From the NCBI GenBank assembly GCA_013215375.1, contig JABSRB010000009.1:45341-109340 (forward strand): a stretch of 64,000 nt of DNA, written 5' to 3'. Of the stretch, positions 1 through 8,009 are shown piece by piece. Below the pieces are notes generated by a model that worked only from the letters and a program-made list of their open reading frames with translations, was not told the origin of the DNA and searched no databases. The translations under genes and the position numbers were made by a program. The stretch is from Oceanospirillaceae bacterium (GTDB lineage Bacteria; Pseudomonadota; Gammaproteobacteria; Pseudomonadales; Balneatricaceae). The stretch's first letter is position 1; each line of letters opens with the position of its first letter.

Positions 1-82
1 TAATCCTTCACAAAGCAAACGAAGCGAGAGGGTTTTCACCGTAGCTGTTGATTAAAAGCGGCTGTTTACAGCGCCGCTGTTC

Positions 83-2116
83 TTAATGCTGATAACAGGG
101 TCTACCTGTGGCTGTGGCAATAACCTCACAATCGATAAACAGCTCACCATCTATGGGATGTTTAACATGATTGCTCACCTCTGTGACCGCTATTTCAATG
201 TTGATAGCACCTGCAGCAACAGCCCGTGCTCTAGCCTCTTGGCTAACAATTTCCTCAGCTTTTTCTTTTGCTTTTAACAAATTATTATATTGCAGCGGTT
301 GCCCGCCATGATAGAGCTTGTAGATAGCAACACTAGGCTGCGAGATCGTGACACTGGCACGCTGTACCACTGAGCCCATCACCGCCCCTACTGCGCTAGC
401 CACCTCGCCATGTTTTGGCAGGTGAACTTTAACGCCTAATTTTTCGGACACCGCTGGATAATAACTTAACGCGGGTGCACCTACTGCCACTATTGGATAT
501 TTCGCGGCAAAACCAATATTAAACAAGGCACTGTTCTGCGTATTATGCTCCCTGTCGTCCGCTGTTGAAGGCTCAGCGACGATGAGACTACTGAGTAACT
601 TAGTTAGCTGTTGCGTACGCGCCATAGACAACTTACCCAGCTGATTTAAACTGGCTTCAATAATGCATTGGTTAATTTTTTCAATGACTAAATCAAATAC
701 TTGTTGCGAAGGCCCTAGCGCATCATCACTCTGCCACCTCCCTACTCCGTACAGACAGCGCATTTGATTGGACCATATTTTTGCCGCTAAAACCGCCGCT
801 TGCGTATTTAAATGAGTGCTCTTCCCTAAGACGTGCGCCGCATCTGTGGGCGTAAAACCGCTGTATATTGCCAAGCCTAAACGCTGCAATTTTGCCAGGG
901 TGCGCGCCTCATTACGATTAGACTCTCCTATCTGCTCTAACTCTATGGGACCTAACTGTAATTTTTCCCATACAGCCAGTTGCGATGCGCTTAACTGCGC
1001 TAATACTTGCTCGTTACTCTCTAGAGGCAAAACAAATTTATTGTGTCTTGGCGTTGGATACGCCGCTAGCTGTTGCTCAAGTCTGGTAATCACCCAAGGG
1101 TATTGCTCAGCCAGTAATGAGATAGGGACGACTCTTCGCGGCCCAATAGACAATCCTTGAGCACCTTTAATTTGCACTTCACTGTCGCCTCCTAAACCAA
1201 CACAAAAAACTTTGATAGCTTCGACCATCGGCTGCCAATCTCCAACTTGCGCTCCCTGAGCACTTAAGGTGGGCCGCCCATTACTAACAATGGCAATATC
1301 AGTAGTGGTACCCCCCATATCAACAACAATGGCATTTTTTAAACCAGACAGCGCACAGGCACCAATCACACTGGCAGCGGGGCCAGACAACACTGTAGCC
1401 ACTGGCTGTTTTAGTGCCGTTTTGGTATTGATCAATGAGCCATCGCCCTTAACTATCATCAGCGGGGCGGTGATATTCCGCTGTTTTAAAATAGCTTCTA
1501 CCGAAGCTACTAACTGCCCAATATAGGGAATCATACGGGCATTAAGCACTGCCGTGAGCGCCCGTTGTGGAGCCCCTAAGCTACTAGCCAAATCATGGGC
1601 GCAGGCTACGGGTTTATCACAAATTTCTGCCACCAGCGCCTGTAACTTTAGCTCGTGCGCAGGATTTCTGGTCGCAAACATACTAGATATAGCAAAGGAT
1701 GCCACACTGCCTTGGTACTTTAAAATATGAAGCCGTGCGCGAGCTTCATCTAAAGGCTGTTTCTCCTCTCCATTAGCATCGTGTCCGCCCGCAAGAGTCA
1801 CTACTGCTCCTTTTGGCACCAAGGCTAACAACTTGCTTTTCTCAAGTTGTAAATCAGAATATCCAGCCAATAATACGCAAACATCGGCTCCGCGCTGTTC
1901 CACCACTGAATTAGTGGTCAAAGTAGTAGAAAGGGAGACTAATTCAATATCATCAAGCATAGGTGCTGGCAAGCCAGACATTGCCTTAGCAATGCCTATA
2001 CTTAAATCTTGACGTGTTGTTAAACTTTTACAACTGGCCTGCACTTGGTGGTTCTCATCTATCAATACCGCATCTGTGTAAGTTCCACCGGTATCAATGC
2101 CTAAGCGATAAGCCAT
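83..2116 (-). CDS. Hydantoinase/oxoprolinase family protein (HyuA-like)
   Basis: 677 aa. The N-terminus carries DTGGTYTD (residues 8-15) and a second phosphate-binding motif DMGGTTTD lies at 266-273. These are the two signatures of the Hydant_A_N and Hydantoinase_A domains of ATP-dependent hydantoinases, 5-oxoprolinases and acetone carboxylase beta-type subunits. The partner HyuB subunit is not in the window, and the single-subunit length resembles stand-alone homologues, so the substrate cannot be named. The ATG is preceded by AAGGACAGCC, a good ribosome site. Family assignment is firm, reaction unknown. Confidence 0.85.
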   Translation of the reverse strand: MAYRLGIDTGGTYTDAVLIDENHQVQASCKSLTTRQDLSIGIAKAMSGLPAPMLDDIELVSLSTTLTTNSVVEQRGADVCVLLAGYSDLQLEKSKLLALVPKGAVVTLAGGHDANGEEKQPLDEARARLHILKYQGSVASFAISSMFATRNPAHELKLQALVAEICDKPVACAHDLASSLGAPQRALTAVLNARMIPYIGQLVASVEAILKQRNITAPLMIVKGDGSLINTKTALKQPVATVLSGPAASVIGACALSGLKNAIVVDMGGTTTDIAIVSNGRPTLSAQGAQVGDWQPMVEAIKVFCVGLGGDSEVQIKGAQGLSIGPRRVVPISLLAEQYPWVITRLEQQLAAYPTPRHNKFVLPLESNEQVLAQLSASQLAVWEKLQLGPIELEQIGESNRNEARTLAKLQRLGLAIYSGFTPTDAAHVLGKSTHLNTQAAVLAAKIWSNQMRCLYGVGRWQSDDALGPSQQVFDLVIEKINQCIIEASLNQLGKLSMARTQQLTKLLSSLIVAEPSTADDREHNTQNSALFNIGFAAKYPIVAVGAPALSYYPAVSEKLGVKVHLPKHGEVASAVGAVMGSVVQRASVTISQPSVAIYKLYHGGQPLQYNNLLKAKEKAEEIVSQEARARAVAAGAINIEIAVTEVSNHVKHPIDGELFIDCEVIATATGRPCYQH

Positions 2117-2151
2117 GGCTGTCCTTATTAGTCAGTGCTTTTAAATCATTT

Positions 2152-2365
2152 GAGGCTTCAGCATAACTTACCCAAAGGGCATGATAACTGCATTCGATAA
2201 TACTGCGTCAAAAACAGACTCAACAAAGATGAATTAGGCCTAGCCTAACTCATCTACAACGCTCATTTACACCAGTAATACCCATCAACAGGGGCATACT
2301 AACTCCGCTATTTCGCCTGTTTTTGCTTTGTCTTATCTGCATTCATTACGTTATGCAGGGGTCTC
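2152..2365. repeat. MITE-like inverted repeat, family B copy 1
   Basis: The arms are imperfect inverted repeats. The right arm read in reverse starts GAGACCCCTGCATAACGTA, and the left arm starts GAGGCTTCAGCATAACTTA. Both continue through a GATAA block to a CAAAAACAG end. The centre (CTCATTTACACCAGTA ... AGGGGCA) is shared with the second copy at 5654-5814. There is no coding capacity. The element fills most of the gap between two minus-strand genes. Confidence 0.7.
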
Positions 2366-2435
2366 CATTTAAAAGCGAAGTAAAGAAGTATCTTGTTAAC
2401 AAAAATAACCAGACTTCAATGTAGGAAGGTAAGTT

Positions 2436-2714
2436 TTAAAGATCAACAACCACAACAGCAGGCCTGCGATTAGCTCTTTTATTACCGCGCTTGCCAAGAT
2501 TACGCTGGGCTCTTCTGCGCACTATCAACTGCTCAACGCGGTCTGATAGCGAGGCATGTAATACCTTGCGTGATGACGAATCATAAACTTGCCAATTGGC
2601 AATTTCATCATCAGTCCTCCCACAGCCAAAGCACCAACCACTAACCTCATCCATTTTACAAACGCCAACACAAGGGGACATCTCTGCCTGGGCAATTAAC
2701 TGCGCGTTATCCAT
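2436..2714 (-). CDS. DUF1289 domain protein
   Basis: 92 aa small protein with four cysteines (C15, C19, C28, C31) in the pattern C-x3-C-x8-C-x2-C, which is the DUF1289 signature and probably a metal-binding knuckle. The C-terminal third is strongly basic (RRRAQRN, KRGNKRANRR), longer than the core domain needs. It stands alone between repeat copy B1 and a gene-free stretch. Function unknown; family recognition is from the cysteine pattern. Confidence 0.8.
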   Translation of the reverse strand: MDNAQLIAQAEMSPCVGVCKMDEVSGWCFGCGRTDDEIANWQVYDSSSRKVLHASLSDRVEQLIVRRRAQRNLGKRGNKRANRRPAVVVVDL

Positions 2715-3112
2715 ATTTTAATAACCTGTTCAAGAATATTGATGCAAAGGAATAGAAAATGCTGAGGTATTAGATTCCTTAACTGAGTAAAAAATATCAC
2801 TCAACTAAAATTTATAATAAAAGCGCATAGGGGGAAGCGTTACTTGCGACTAAGAAATACTCATTAGCGACTTTAAGTCGCTTAAAAGAAAGTTATTTGT
2901 GCATCGCCAGACATTGCGATGCACAGCAGATCTAAACGGAGCTATAACTAGTTCCCAACCAGAAACAGATGTCTACTGCGAAAGCCCCACTCGCTCGATC
3001 TGCTCACTACTAGATGTCGTTATTTGGAATGACCAAACGCCCACATCTAGTATCGTGCATCTCAAGCAATTGGGTCTCCCTCGCTACGACCCCGTTTCTG
3101 GATGAGAACCCA
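2715..3112. other. Gene-free stretch rich in inverted repeats
   Basis: No gene is credible here. Three inverted repeats are visible. AGCGACTT-T-AAGTCGCT lies at 2866-2882. A perfect 9-bp stem GTGCATCGC/GCGATGCAC with an 8-nt loop lies at 2899-2924. ACTAGATGT at 3009-3017 is mirrored by ACATCTAGT at 3043-3051. None is followed by a clear T-run. The short open frames in this stretch have no family resemblance. Confidence 0.4.
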
Positions 3113-3889
3113 CTAATTGTTAATATCCATTTTAAAGGTAGTCAGTTGGTTATTGGCACATACTTTAATACCGCAGCCAGGCTCTACCATCTGCCAATTG
3201 TCCGCGGACACGTCCAAGGGCTCAGAGGCAATCGCTACCCCCTCTCCGGTGCAACGATAGTACAAGCTTGGCGCTCGTGCATCCGAGGAATAGCGGAAGG
3301 CATAAATACACTCACCATCACTTAAAGTGGCAGTAAAGCGAAAAGCATCTGTGATGCCTTTATCAGCCATCAATTGATTCACTTTATTACAGAGTTTGGA
3401 CACAGCGGCGATTGGATCCTCGGTTAAGCCATATTTATACAGCGCTAAAAATAACGCCTCGCTATCCGTGGTCCCCTCGCGTCCTAAATAATTATGGTCT
3501 GGAATTAAGTTTTCAATATCCCTTCGCACTTTCTCATACTCTGCAATTTGACCATTATGCATGAACATCCAATTATCGAAGCTGAAAGGGTGACAATTAG
3601 CGCGGCTGGTAAATGTACCGGTAGAGGCGCGAACATGGGCAAAAAACAGCCTCGATTGCAGCTGACGACATAAACTCAGTAAGTTTTGATCCGCCCAAGC
3701 AGGTAATATCTCTCGATAAATACCGGGAAAAGGCTTAGCCCCATACCAGCCCAAACCAAAACCATCACCGTTAATCGCCGTTTTGGATTCAGAGGCATTC
3801 AAGCTTTGCTTTATTAAAGAGTTACCTGGATTTTCTATCAGTTCTTCTAGGAAAATTGCTTCACCTGAATACGCTAACCAACGACACAT
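3113..3889 (-). CDS. Class II glutamine amidotransferase (YafJ-like)
   Basis: 258 aa starting MCRWLAYSGE. After Met removal Cys2 is the N-terminal nucleophile of the Ntn/GATase_2 fold. GDGFGLGWYG, FAHVRAST and MHNGQI are further glutaminase-domain motifs. The start at 3889 is fixed by the need for Cys2 and by AAGAGG just upstream; a longer in-frame start at 3940 would bury the cysteine. No synthetase domain is attached, as in YafJ proteins, so the amide acceptor is unknown. It is transcribed away from the fnr-type gene. Confidence 0.88.
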   Translation of the reverse strand: MCRWLAYSGEAIFLEELIENPGNSLIKQSLNASESKTAINGDGFGLGWYGAKPFPGIYREILPAWADQNLLSLCRQLQSRLFFAHVRASTGTFTSRANCHPFSFDNWMFMHNGQIAEYEKVRRDIENLIPDHNYLGREGTTDSEALFLALYKYGLTEDPIAAVSKLCNKVNQLMADKGITDAFRFTATLSDGECIYAFRYSSDARAPSLYYRCTGEGVAIASEPLDVSADNWQMVEPGCGIKVCANNQLTTFKMDINN

Positions 3890-4077
3890 ACTTACCTCTT
3901 TATTTGATGGATTCAACAGACTAAGAGCACGAACGAACAACCGTCTCTAGATAGTGACAATATCTTCACGCATAACTAAGCGCTTAATATTACAGGAAAT
4001 ATTAATATAAAATAGTTTGCAAAGAATAAACTTGTTTCATCTTTATTATGAGAGAATGACATTATATTACAAAAATA

Positions 4078-4091
4078 ATGATTTAGATCAA
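4078..4091. promoter_or_regulatory. Predicted FNR/ANR box
   Basis: ATGAT-TTAG-ATCAA matches 9 of the 10 specified bases of the FNR consensus TTGAT-N4-ATCAA. It lies 95 bp before the FNR-family gene start, in the AT-rich divergent region shared with the amidotransferase gene. FNR is known to control its own gene in E. coli, so autoregulation is the simplest reading. Confidence 0.6.
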
Positions 4092-4186
4092 TTTATATAT
4101 TTTTTAAAAAATATTTGTGGCCATTAATACACAATGTATATAACAGCGCCTAGCCGTAAACTAAATCAGGTAATAAACGTACCAAT

Positions 4187-4936
4187 ATGAGAAAAGCCGT
4201 GAATTACAACATCCCCTTGCAAAACATTACACCACTTATTCATCAGCATTGCTGTAACTGCAATCTTAATTCTCTTTGCATGGCCGTCTCTTTAGACACC
4301 CTGGAGATGACTCAATTAGATAACATCATTAACCGTGGTAAAGCTTTACCTAAAGGCTATGTACTCAGTGAACAAGGTGGTAAATTTGAATCTGTTTATG
4401 CATTAAAAACAGGCAGCATAAAAACCTTTACCACTAGCAGTGAAGGTGATGAACAGATCACAGGGTTTTATTTTCCCGGTGACTTAATTGGTTTAAATGG
4501 GATCGACACTGGCGTATGCCCAAATACCATCAAGACCTTAGAGACAACTACTGTCTGCAAACTCGCTTTTGAACAACTCGATGAGCTATCTGCAACACTG
4601 CCTAAATTGCGCCGCCAAATATTAAAAACCATGAGTAAAGAGATTTGCAACGAGCAACACATGTTACAACTACTTGCCAACAAAAGTGCCGATGAACGCA
4701 TCGCCACTTTCCTATTGCGCTTGTCCAATCGCTTCAAGAGCCGCGGCTTTTCACCGCTAAAGTTTAGATTATCTATGTCACGGAATGAAATAGGCAATTA
4801 TTTAGGTTTAAGCTTAGAAACTGTCAGTCGGGTATTTAGTAGGATGCATAAAAGCGGACATATTTTAGTCGACAATAAAGAAATCGAAATAATAGCGCTT
4901 AAACCGCTGCAACTGCTGGCTAATACCGAGCAATAA
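4187..4936 (+). CDS. fnr: FNR/ANR-family oxygen-sensing transcription regulator
   Basis: 249 aa Crp-Fnr regulator. Cysteines 22, 25 and 31 (C-x2-C-x5-C) plus C124 correspond to the four ligands of the oxygen-labile [4Fe-4S] cluster of FNR. An extra C23 sits inside the cluster motif. The cyclic-nucleotide-type domain (about 45-150) contains EGDEQITGF. The C-terminal winged helix contains IGNYLGLSLETVSR, whose E-x2-S-R reads FNR half-sites. Expected role: dimeric activator of anaerobic and microaerobic genes. The neighbouring apt gene matches the anr-apt order of Pseudomonas. Confidence 0.95.
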   Translation: MRKAVNYNIPLQNITPLIHQHCCNCNLNSLCMAVSLDTLEMTQLDNIINRGKALPKGYVLSEQGGKFESVYALKTGSIKTFTTSSEGDEQITGFYFPGDLIGLNGIDTGVCPNTIKTLETTTVCKLAFEQLDELSATLPKLRRQILKTMSKEICNEQHMLQLLANKSADERIATFLLRLSNRFKSRGFSPLKFRLSMSRNEIGNYLGLSLETVSRVFSRMHKSGHILVDNKEIEIIALKPLQLLANTEQ

Positions 4937-5067
4937 TATGTTTAAGCAGAGTTTGAATTAACTCTAGCAATGATAATTCAGTTCTGTATAGTGCTAGGGC
5001 ATCTAAAAGGTCTTATTTAGTCATTCTAGTTGCTTAAACATTACTTACTTAGATTTAAGGCTCAACC

Positions 5068-5610
5068 ATGTCATTTGACGAAATGTACGTAAAATCTGTT
5101 GTCCGCTCCCTGGATAACTGGCCAGAAAAAGGCGTCGTTTTCCGCGACATCACCCCTATTTTTAAAGATCCTAAAGCTTTACGCATGGTCTCTGATGCAT
5201 TTATCCAGCGCTACATAGACGCAGATATCACGCACATCGCCTGTATTGATGCCCGCGGCTTCTTAGTAGCCTCTATCATGGCTTACCAATTGGGACTACC
5301 TTTAGTGTTGGTTCGCAAAAAGGGCAAGCTCCCCGGTGAAACTGTCAGACAAGAATACAAACTCGAATACGGTACCGCTGAAATTGAAATGCAAGTTGAT
5401 GCAGTTCAAGCCGGTGACAGAGTACTAGTGTTTGATGATTTGATTGCCACTGGCGGCACCCTACTCGCAGCTTGCACGCTGATTAAAAAGCTAGGTGCTA
5501 CGGTTGTTGAAAGCGCAGCCATGATCAACCTACCAGATCTGCAAGGCGCTCAGCTACTTGCAGATGCTGACATTCCGGTATTTACCTTACTGGCCTATGA
5601 AGGTCTTTAA
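5068..5610 (+). CDS. apt: Adenine phosphoribosyltransferase
   Basis: 180 aa, the normal family length. It converts adenine and PRPP to AMP and pyrophosphate in cytosolic purine salvage. VLVFDDLIATGGTL (119-132) is the PRPP-binding loop, and RKKGKLPGET is the flexible loop covering the active site. It follows the fnr-type gene by 131 bp and ends at a strong intrinsic terminator, so it is probably its own transcription unit or the end of a short one. Confidence 0.96.
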   Translation: MSFDEMYVKSVVRSLDNWPEKGVVFRDITPIFKDPKALRMVSDAFIQRYIDADITHIACIDARGFLVASIMAYQLGLPLVLVRKKGKLPGETVRQEYKLEYGTAEIEMQVDAVQAGDRVLVFDDLIATGGTLLAACTLIKKLGATVVESAAMINLPDLQGAQLLADADIPVFTLLAYEGL

Positions 5611-5621
5611 TTTATAGCCGC

Positions 5622-5648
5622 AAAGCGAAGAAACATTTCTTCGCTTTT
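5622..5648 (+). terminator. Intrinsic terminator of apt
   Basis: AAAGCGAAGAAA (5622-5633) pairs with TTTCTTCGCTTT (5636-5647), a 12-bp stem with a minimal loop and a short T-run. It starts 11 nt after the apt stop codon. Repeat copy B2 starts 6 nt further on. Confidence 0.8.
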
Positions 5649-5653
5649 AATAC

Positions 5654-5814
5654 GAGACCTCAGATAACGACTTACGCACAATAATACGGCGTCAAAACCG
5701 GCTATATATGCTCATTTACACCAGTAGTACCCTAGAAGAGGGGCACACTGACTACGCTATGCAGCCGGTTTTTTCCTTGTATTATTATCGCTCGCTACGT
5801 TATACAGAGGTCTC
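5654..5814. repeat. MITE-like inverted repeat, family B copy 2
   Basis: 161 bp. The left end GAGACCTCAGATAACG mirrors the right end, which read in reverse is GAGACCTCTGTATAACG. Both arms run about 50 nt to CAAAACCGGCT and AAAAAACCGGCT. The central CTCATTTACACCAGTAG and AGGGGCACAC blocks match copy B1. No transposase is encoded. It lies between the apt terminator and the next gene. Confidence 0.75.
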
Positions 5815-5912
5815 AATACATCTCCACCCTATCAGTTTTCCTCATAACACAGCGCTTTTAGTACATCCAAACTCATTTTCCATTCACTTATAACCAATAT
5901 TAGAGATAAAAA

Positions 5913-6812
5913 ATGATATACCAGTTAGCGGCACTCGGTGCAGGGTTGTGTTTTGCTGTTTCACCGTTTTTTTCCATCCAAGCCGTCAAGGCATTAGGAC
6001 CAACCCGGTTTAACAAATGGCGGATGTTAATTGTCTTTTTTATGCTTGCCAGTATGGCAATCATCAGTGGCGGCTGGCGTGTTGATTTATTTGACTGGTG
6101 GCAAGTCATCATTATCAGCTCCCTCATCGGTATATTTTTGGGGGATACTCTACTGTTTTGGGGCTTAAAGCGCATGGGCCCGCGAAGAAACTCAGTAGTT
6201 TTTGCTCTAAACGCCCCCATCACTGTGTTCCTAGGTTGGATGTTTCTCGATGAAATGTTGCCTTTGTCGGTATTAATCGGCACATTAATCATCACCAGCG
6301 GCGTTATTACCGCGATTGCCTTTGGCCGTAAACGCAAACAACAACATTCACTTGAAGAGATACAAGGACGTTTGTTAATAGGCGTCGCTATCACTTTAGC
6401 CTCGGCCTTTTGTCAGGCGATCAGCTTAATACTTATTCGCCCAGCCATGGAGTCAGGCGTCGACCCTATCGCCGCCAGTGCACTGCGAGTTGGTATTGCA
6501 GCAATATGCCTCTGGCTAGTAGCCTACTTGGCACGCCTGCGTAAAAAAGAACAACCAGCACCTGTTCCTATAACCCGTAAAATATTTTTACAGATCGCCG
6601 CTAGCGGTTTTTTTGCCATGGGCATCGGTATGTCGCTGCTTTTGTTTGGCCTAAAAGGTGGTGATACTGGTGTGATCTCAACGCTATCTTCGGTATCGCC
6701 GATCATCGCACTGCCGATCCTCTGGTTCATAATGAAACAGCCCCCCGCCCCTAATGCTTGGTTAGGTGCTATTTTGGTGGTGTCGGGTACATCGATGGTG
6801 TTTTTGCTATAG
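5913..6812 (+). CDS. EamA/DMT-family membrane transporter
   Basis: 299 aa, about ten hydrophobic segments arranged as two EamA repeats (roughly 3-130 and 150-298) with a basic cytoplasmic linker (FGRKRKQQHS) between them. This is the drug/metabolite transporter fold, an inner-membrane carrier for small metabolites. The substrate cannot be inferred. It is monocistronic by spacing, with AGAGATAAAAA before the ATG as a modest ribosome site. Confidence 0.85.
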   Translation: MIYQLAALGAGLCFAVSPFFSIQAVKALGPTRFNKWRMLIVFFMLASMAIISGGWRVDLFDWWQVIIISSLIGIFLGDTLLFWGLKRMGPRRNSVVFALNAPITVFLGWMFLDEMLPLSVLIGTLIITSGVITAIAFGRKRKQQHSLEEIQGRLLIGVAITLASAFCQAISLILIRPAMESGVDPIAASALRVGIAAICLWLVAYLARLRKKEQPAPVPITRKIFLQIAASGFFAMGIGMSLLLFGLKGGDTGVISTLSSVSPIIALPILWFIMKQPPAPNAWLGAILVVSGTSMVFLL

Positions 6813-6939
6813 CGGGTTTTCATACGAAGTCGGGATGATAGAGGCGTTAACTGCTCTAAGCTAACTTGTACCTAATGTTGCACATGTCTCAATTTATAGT
6901 TAGACTGTTTTATATATTGAACAATTAATGAGGTGTGTT

Positions 6940-7194
6940 ATGCGCATAGTATCTTTTACTGAAGCAAGAAATGGTCTTAAATCTGTTCTTGATAATGTTG
7001 TTAATGACGCGGACTATACCGTTATCACGCGTAGAGATGCTGAGGATGCGGTTGTAATGTCGATGGATCATTACAACAGCCTAATGGAAACCGTTCATTT
7101 ATTAAAATCTCCTGCTAATGCCGCTCATTTAGCGAGATCCATTGAGCAATTCAAATCCGGTCAAACCGTCGAACGAGAGCTGTTCCATGACTAA
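6940..7194 (+). CDS. yefM: YefM/Phd-family antitoxin
   Basis: 84 aa. MRIVSFTEARNGLK, ITRRDAEDAVVMS and LLKSPANAAHL match the YefM antitoxin: an N-terminal DNA-binding and dimer domain and a C-terminal toxin-wrapping tail. The start at 6940 is chosen over an in-frame ATG 12 bp upstream because GAGGTG sits at the right distance. It overlaps the toxin gene by 8 bp, giving translational coupling. YefM normally represses its own operon; no clear operator palindrome was established here. Confidence 0.93.
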   Translation: MRIVSFTEARNGLKSVLDNVVNDADYTVITRRDAEDAVVMSMDHYNSLMETVHLLKSPANAAHLARSIEQFKSGQTVERELFHD

Positions 7195-7447
7195 ATTGTT
7201 GGCGTGGACAGATGATGCATGGAGTGATTACGTCTATTGGCAAGGGCAAGATAAAAAAACACTTAAGAGAATTAATAAATTAATTGCAGACACTAAGCGC
7301 TCACCGTTTGATGGGATAGGGAAACCAGAACCACTAAAGGAGAATTTGTCAGGTTTCTGGTCTAGGCGAATTGATGAGTCAAATCGTGTGGTATATGCTG
7401 TTAACGATAGTCACATTACAGTTATATCCTGCCGGTACCACTATTAA
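7187..7447 (+). CDS. yoeB: YoeB-family toxin (ribosome-dependent mRNA endonuclease)
   Basis: 86 aa, close to the 84 aa of E. coli YoeB. KPEPLKENLSGFWSRRI and the C-terminal CRYHY are diagnostic. The catalytic residues of YoeB correspond to E48, R67, H85 and Y86, all present, so the toxin looks active. YoeB cleaves mRNA in the ribosomal A site when freed from YefM. The start at 7187 lies inside the end of yefM. Confidence 0.94.
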   Translation: MTKLLAWTDDAWSDYVYWQGQDKKTLKRINKLIADTKRSPFDGIGKPEPLKENLSGFWSRRIDESNRVVYAVNDSHITVISCRYHY

Positions 7448-7567
7448 AATATCCAGCAGATAACAAAAACCAGTAATTGGACTCTGCAAACCTGTCCTTT
7501 TGTACCTAAAAAAATAAATCACTTAAAGTTTTTAGTTTTCTAATTCAGAACTTAAATATATCCTCTC

Positions 7568-7987
7568 CTAAACAGTCATTAAAACCGCTAGAAACAAATA
7601 CCGAACCGCCTTCCCAATCACCAAAAAAACAATACAAGCATAAACATTAAGCTTCAACCACCCCGCCAATAAACACAACGGATCACCAATCAGCGGTAGC
7701 CAAGATAGCAATAAAACTACACTGCCTCTCTTCATTAGCCACTGCTGTGCTTTTAGCTGCCTTGTCGATCCAAGTTTCTTCGCTGGATAATAATGAGCAA
7801 TAATACGCCCCATTACTAACGTGACTATTCCGCCTAATGAATTACCGGTAATCGCCACGCCAAGTAACATATAAACGGATATCTGTTGCTGCGAAAGCAG
7901 CCATAACAATAAAGCCTCGGAGCCGCCTGGGAATAAGGTAGAGGCTATAAAACTGCTGGCAAACAGCCCCCAGAGCTCTAGCGCCAT
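7568..7987 (-). CDS. YqaA-like SNARE-associated/DedA-related membrane protein
   Basis: 139 aa, about four hydrophobic segments. FPGGSEALLLWLL, the glycine-rich GNSLGGIVTLVMG and LLSWLPLIGDPLCLLAGWL are typical of short YqaA-type relatives of DedA (SNARE_assoc domain). It probably belongs to the inner-membrane lipid-handling or proton-coupled DedA superfamily. The exact role is unknown. It lies 22 bp downstream of recQ on the same strand, so co-transcription is likely. Confidence 0.8.
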   Translation of the reverse strand: MALELWGLFASSFIASTLFPGGSEALLLWLLSQQQISVYMLLGVAITGNSLGGIVTLVMGRIIAHYYPAKKLGSTRQLKAQQWLMKRGSVVLLLSWLPLIGDPLCLLAGWLKLNVYACIVFLVIGKAVRYLFLAVLMTV

Positions 7988-8009
7988 AACGTTTTTAGTG
8001 ATGTGGCAA

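Noticed and set aside
2899-3105. Small plus-strand gene in the gap before the amidotransferase gene
   Set aside because: The frame begins inside a perfect hairpin, has no ribosome site and resembles no family.
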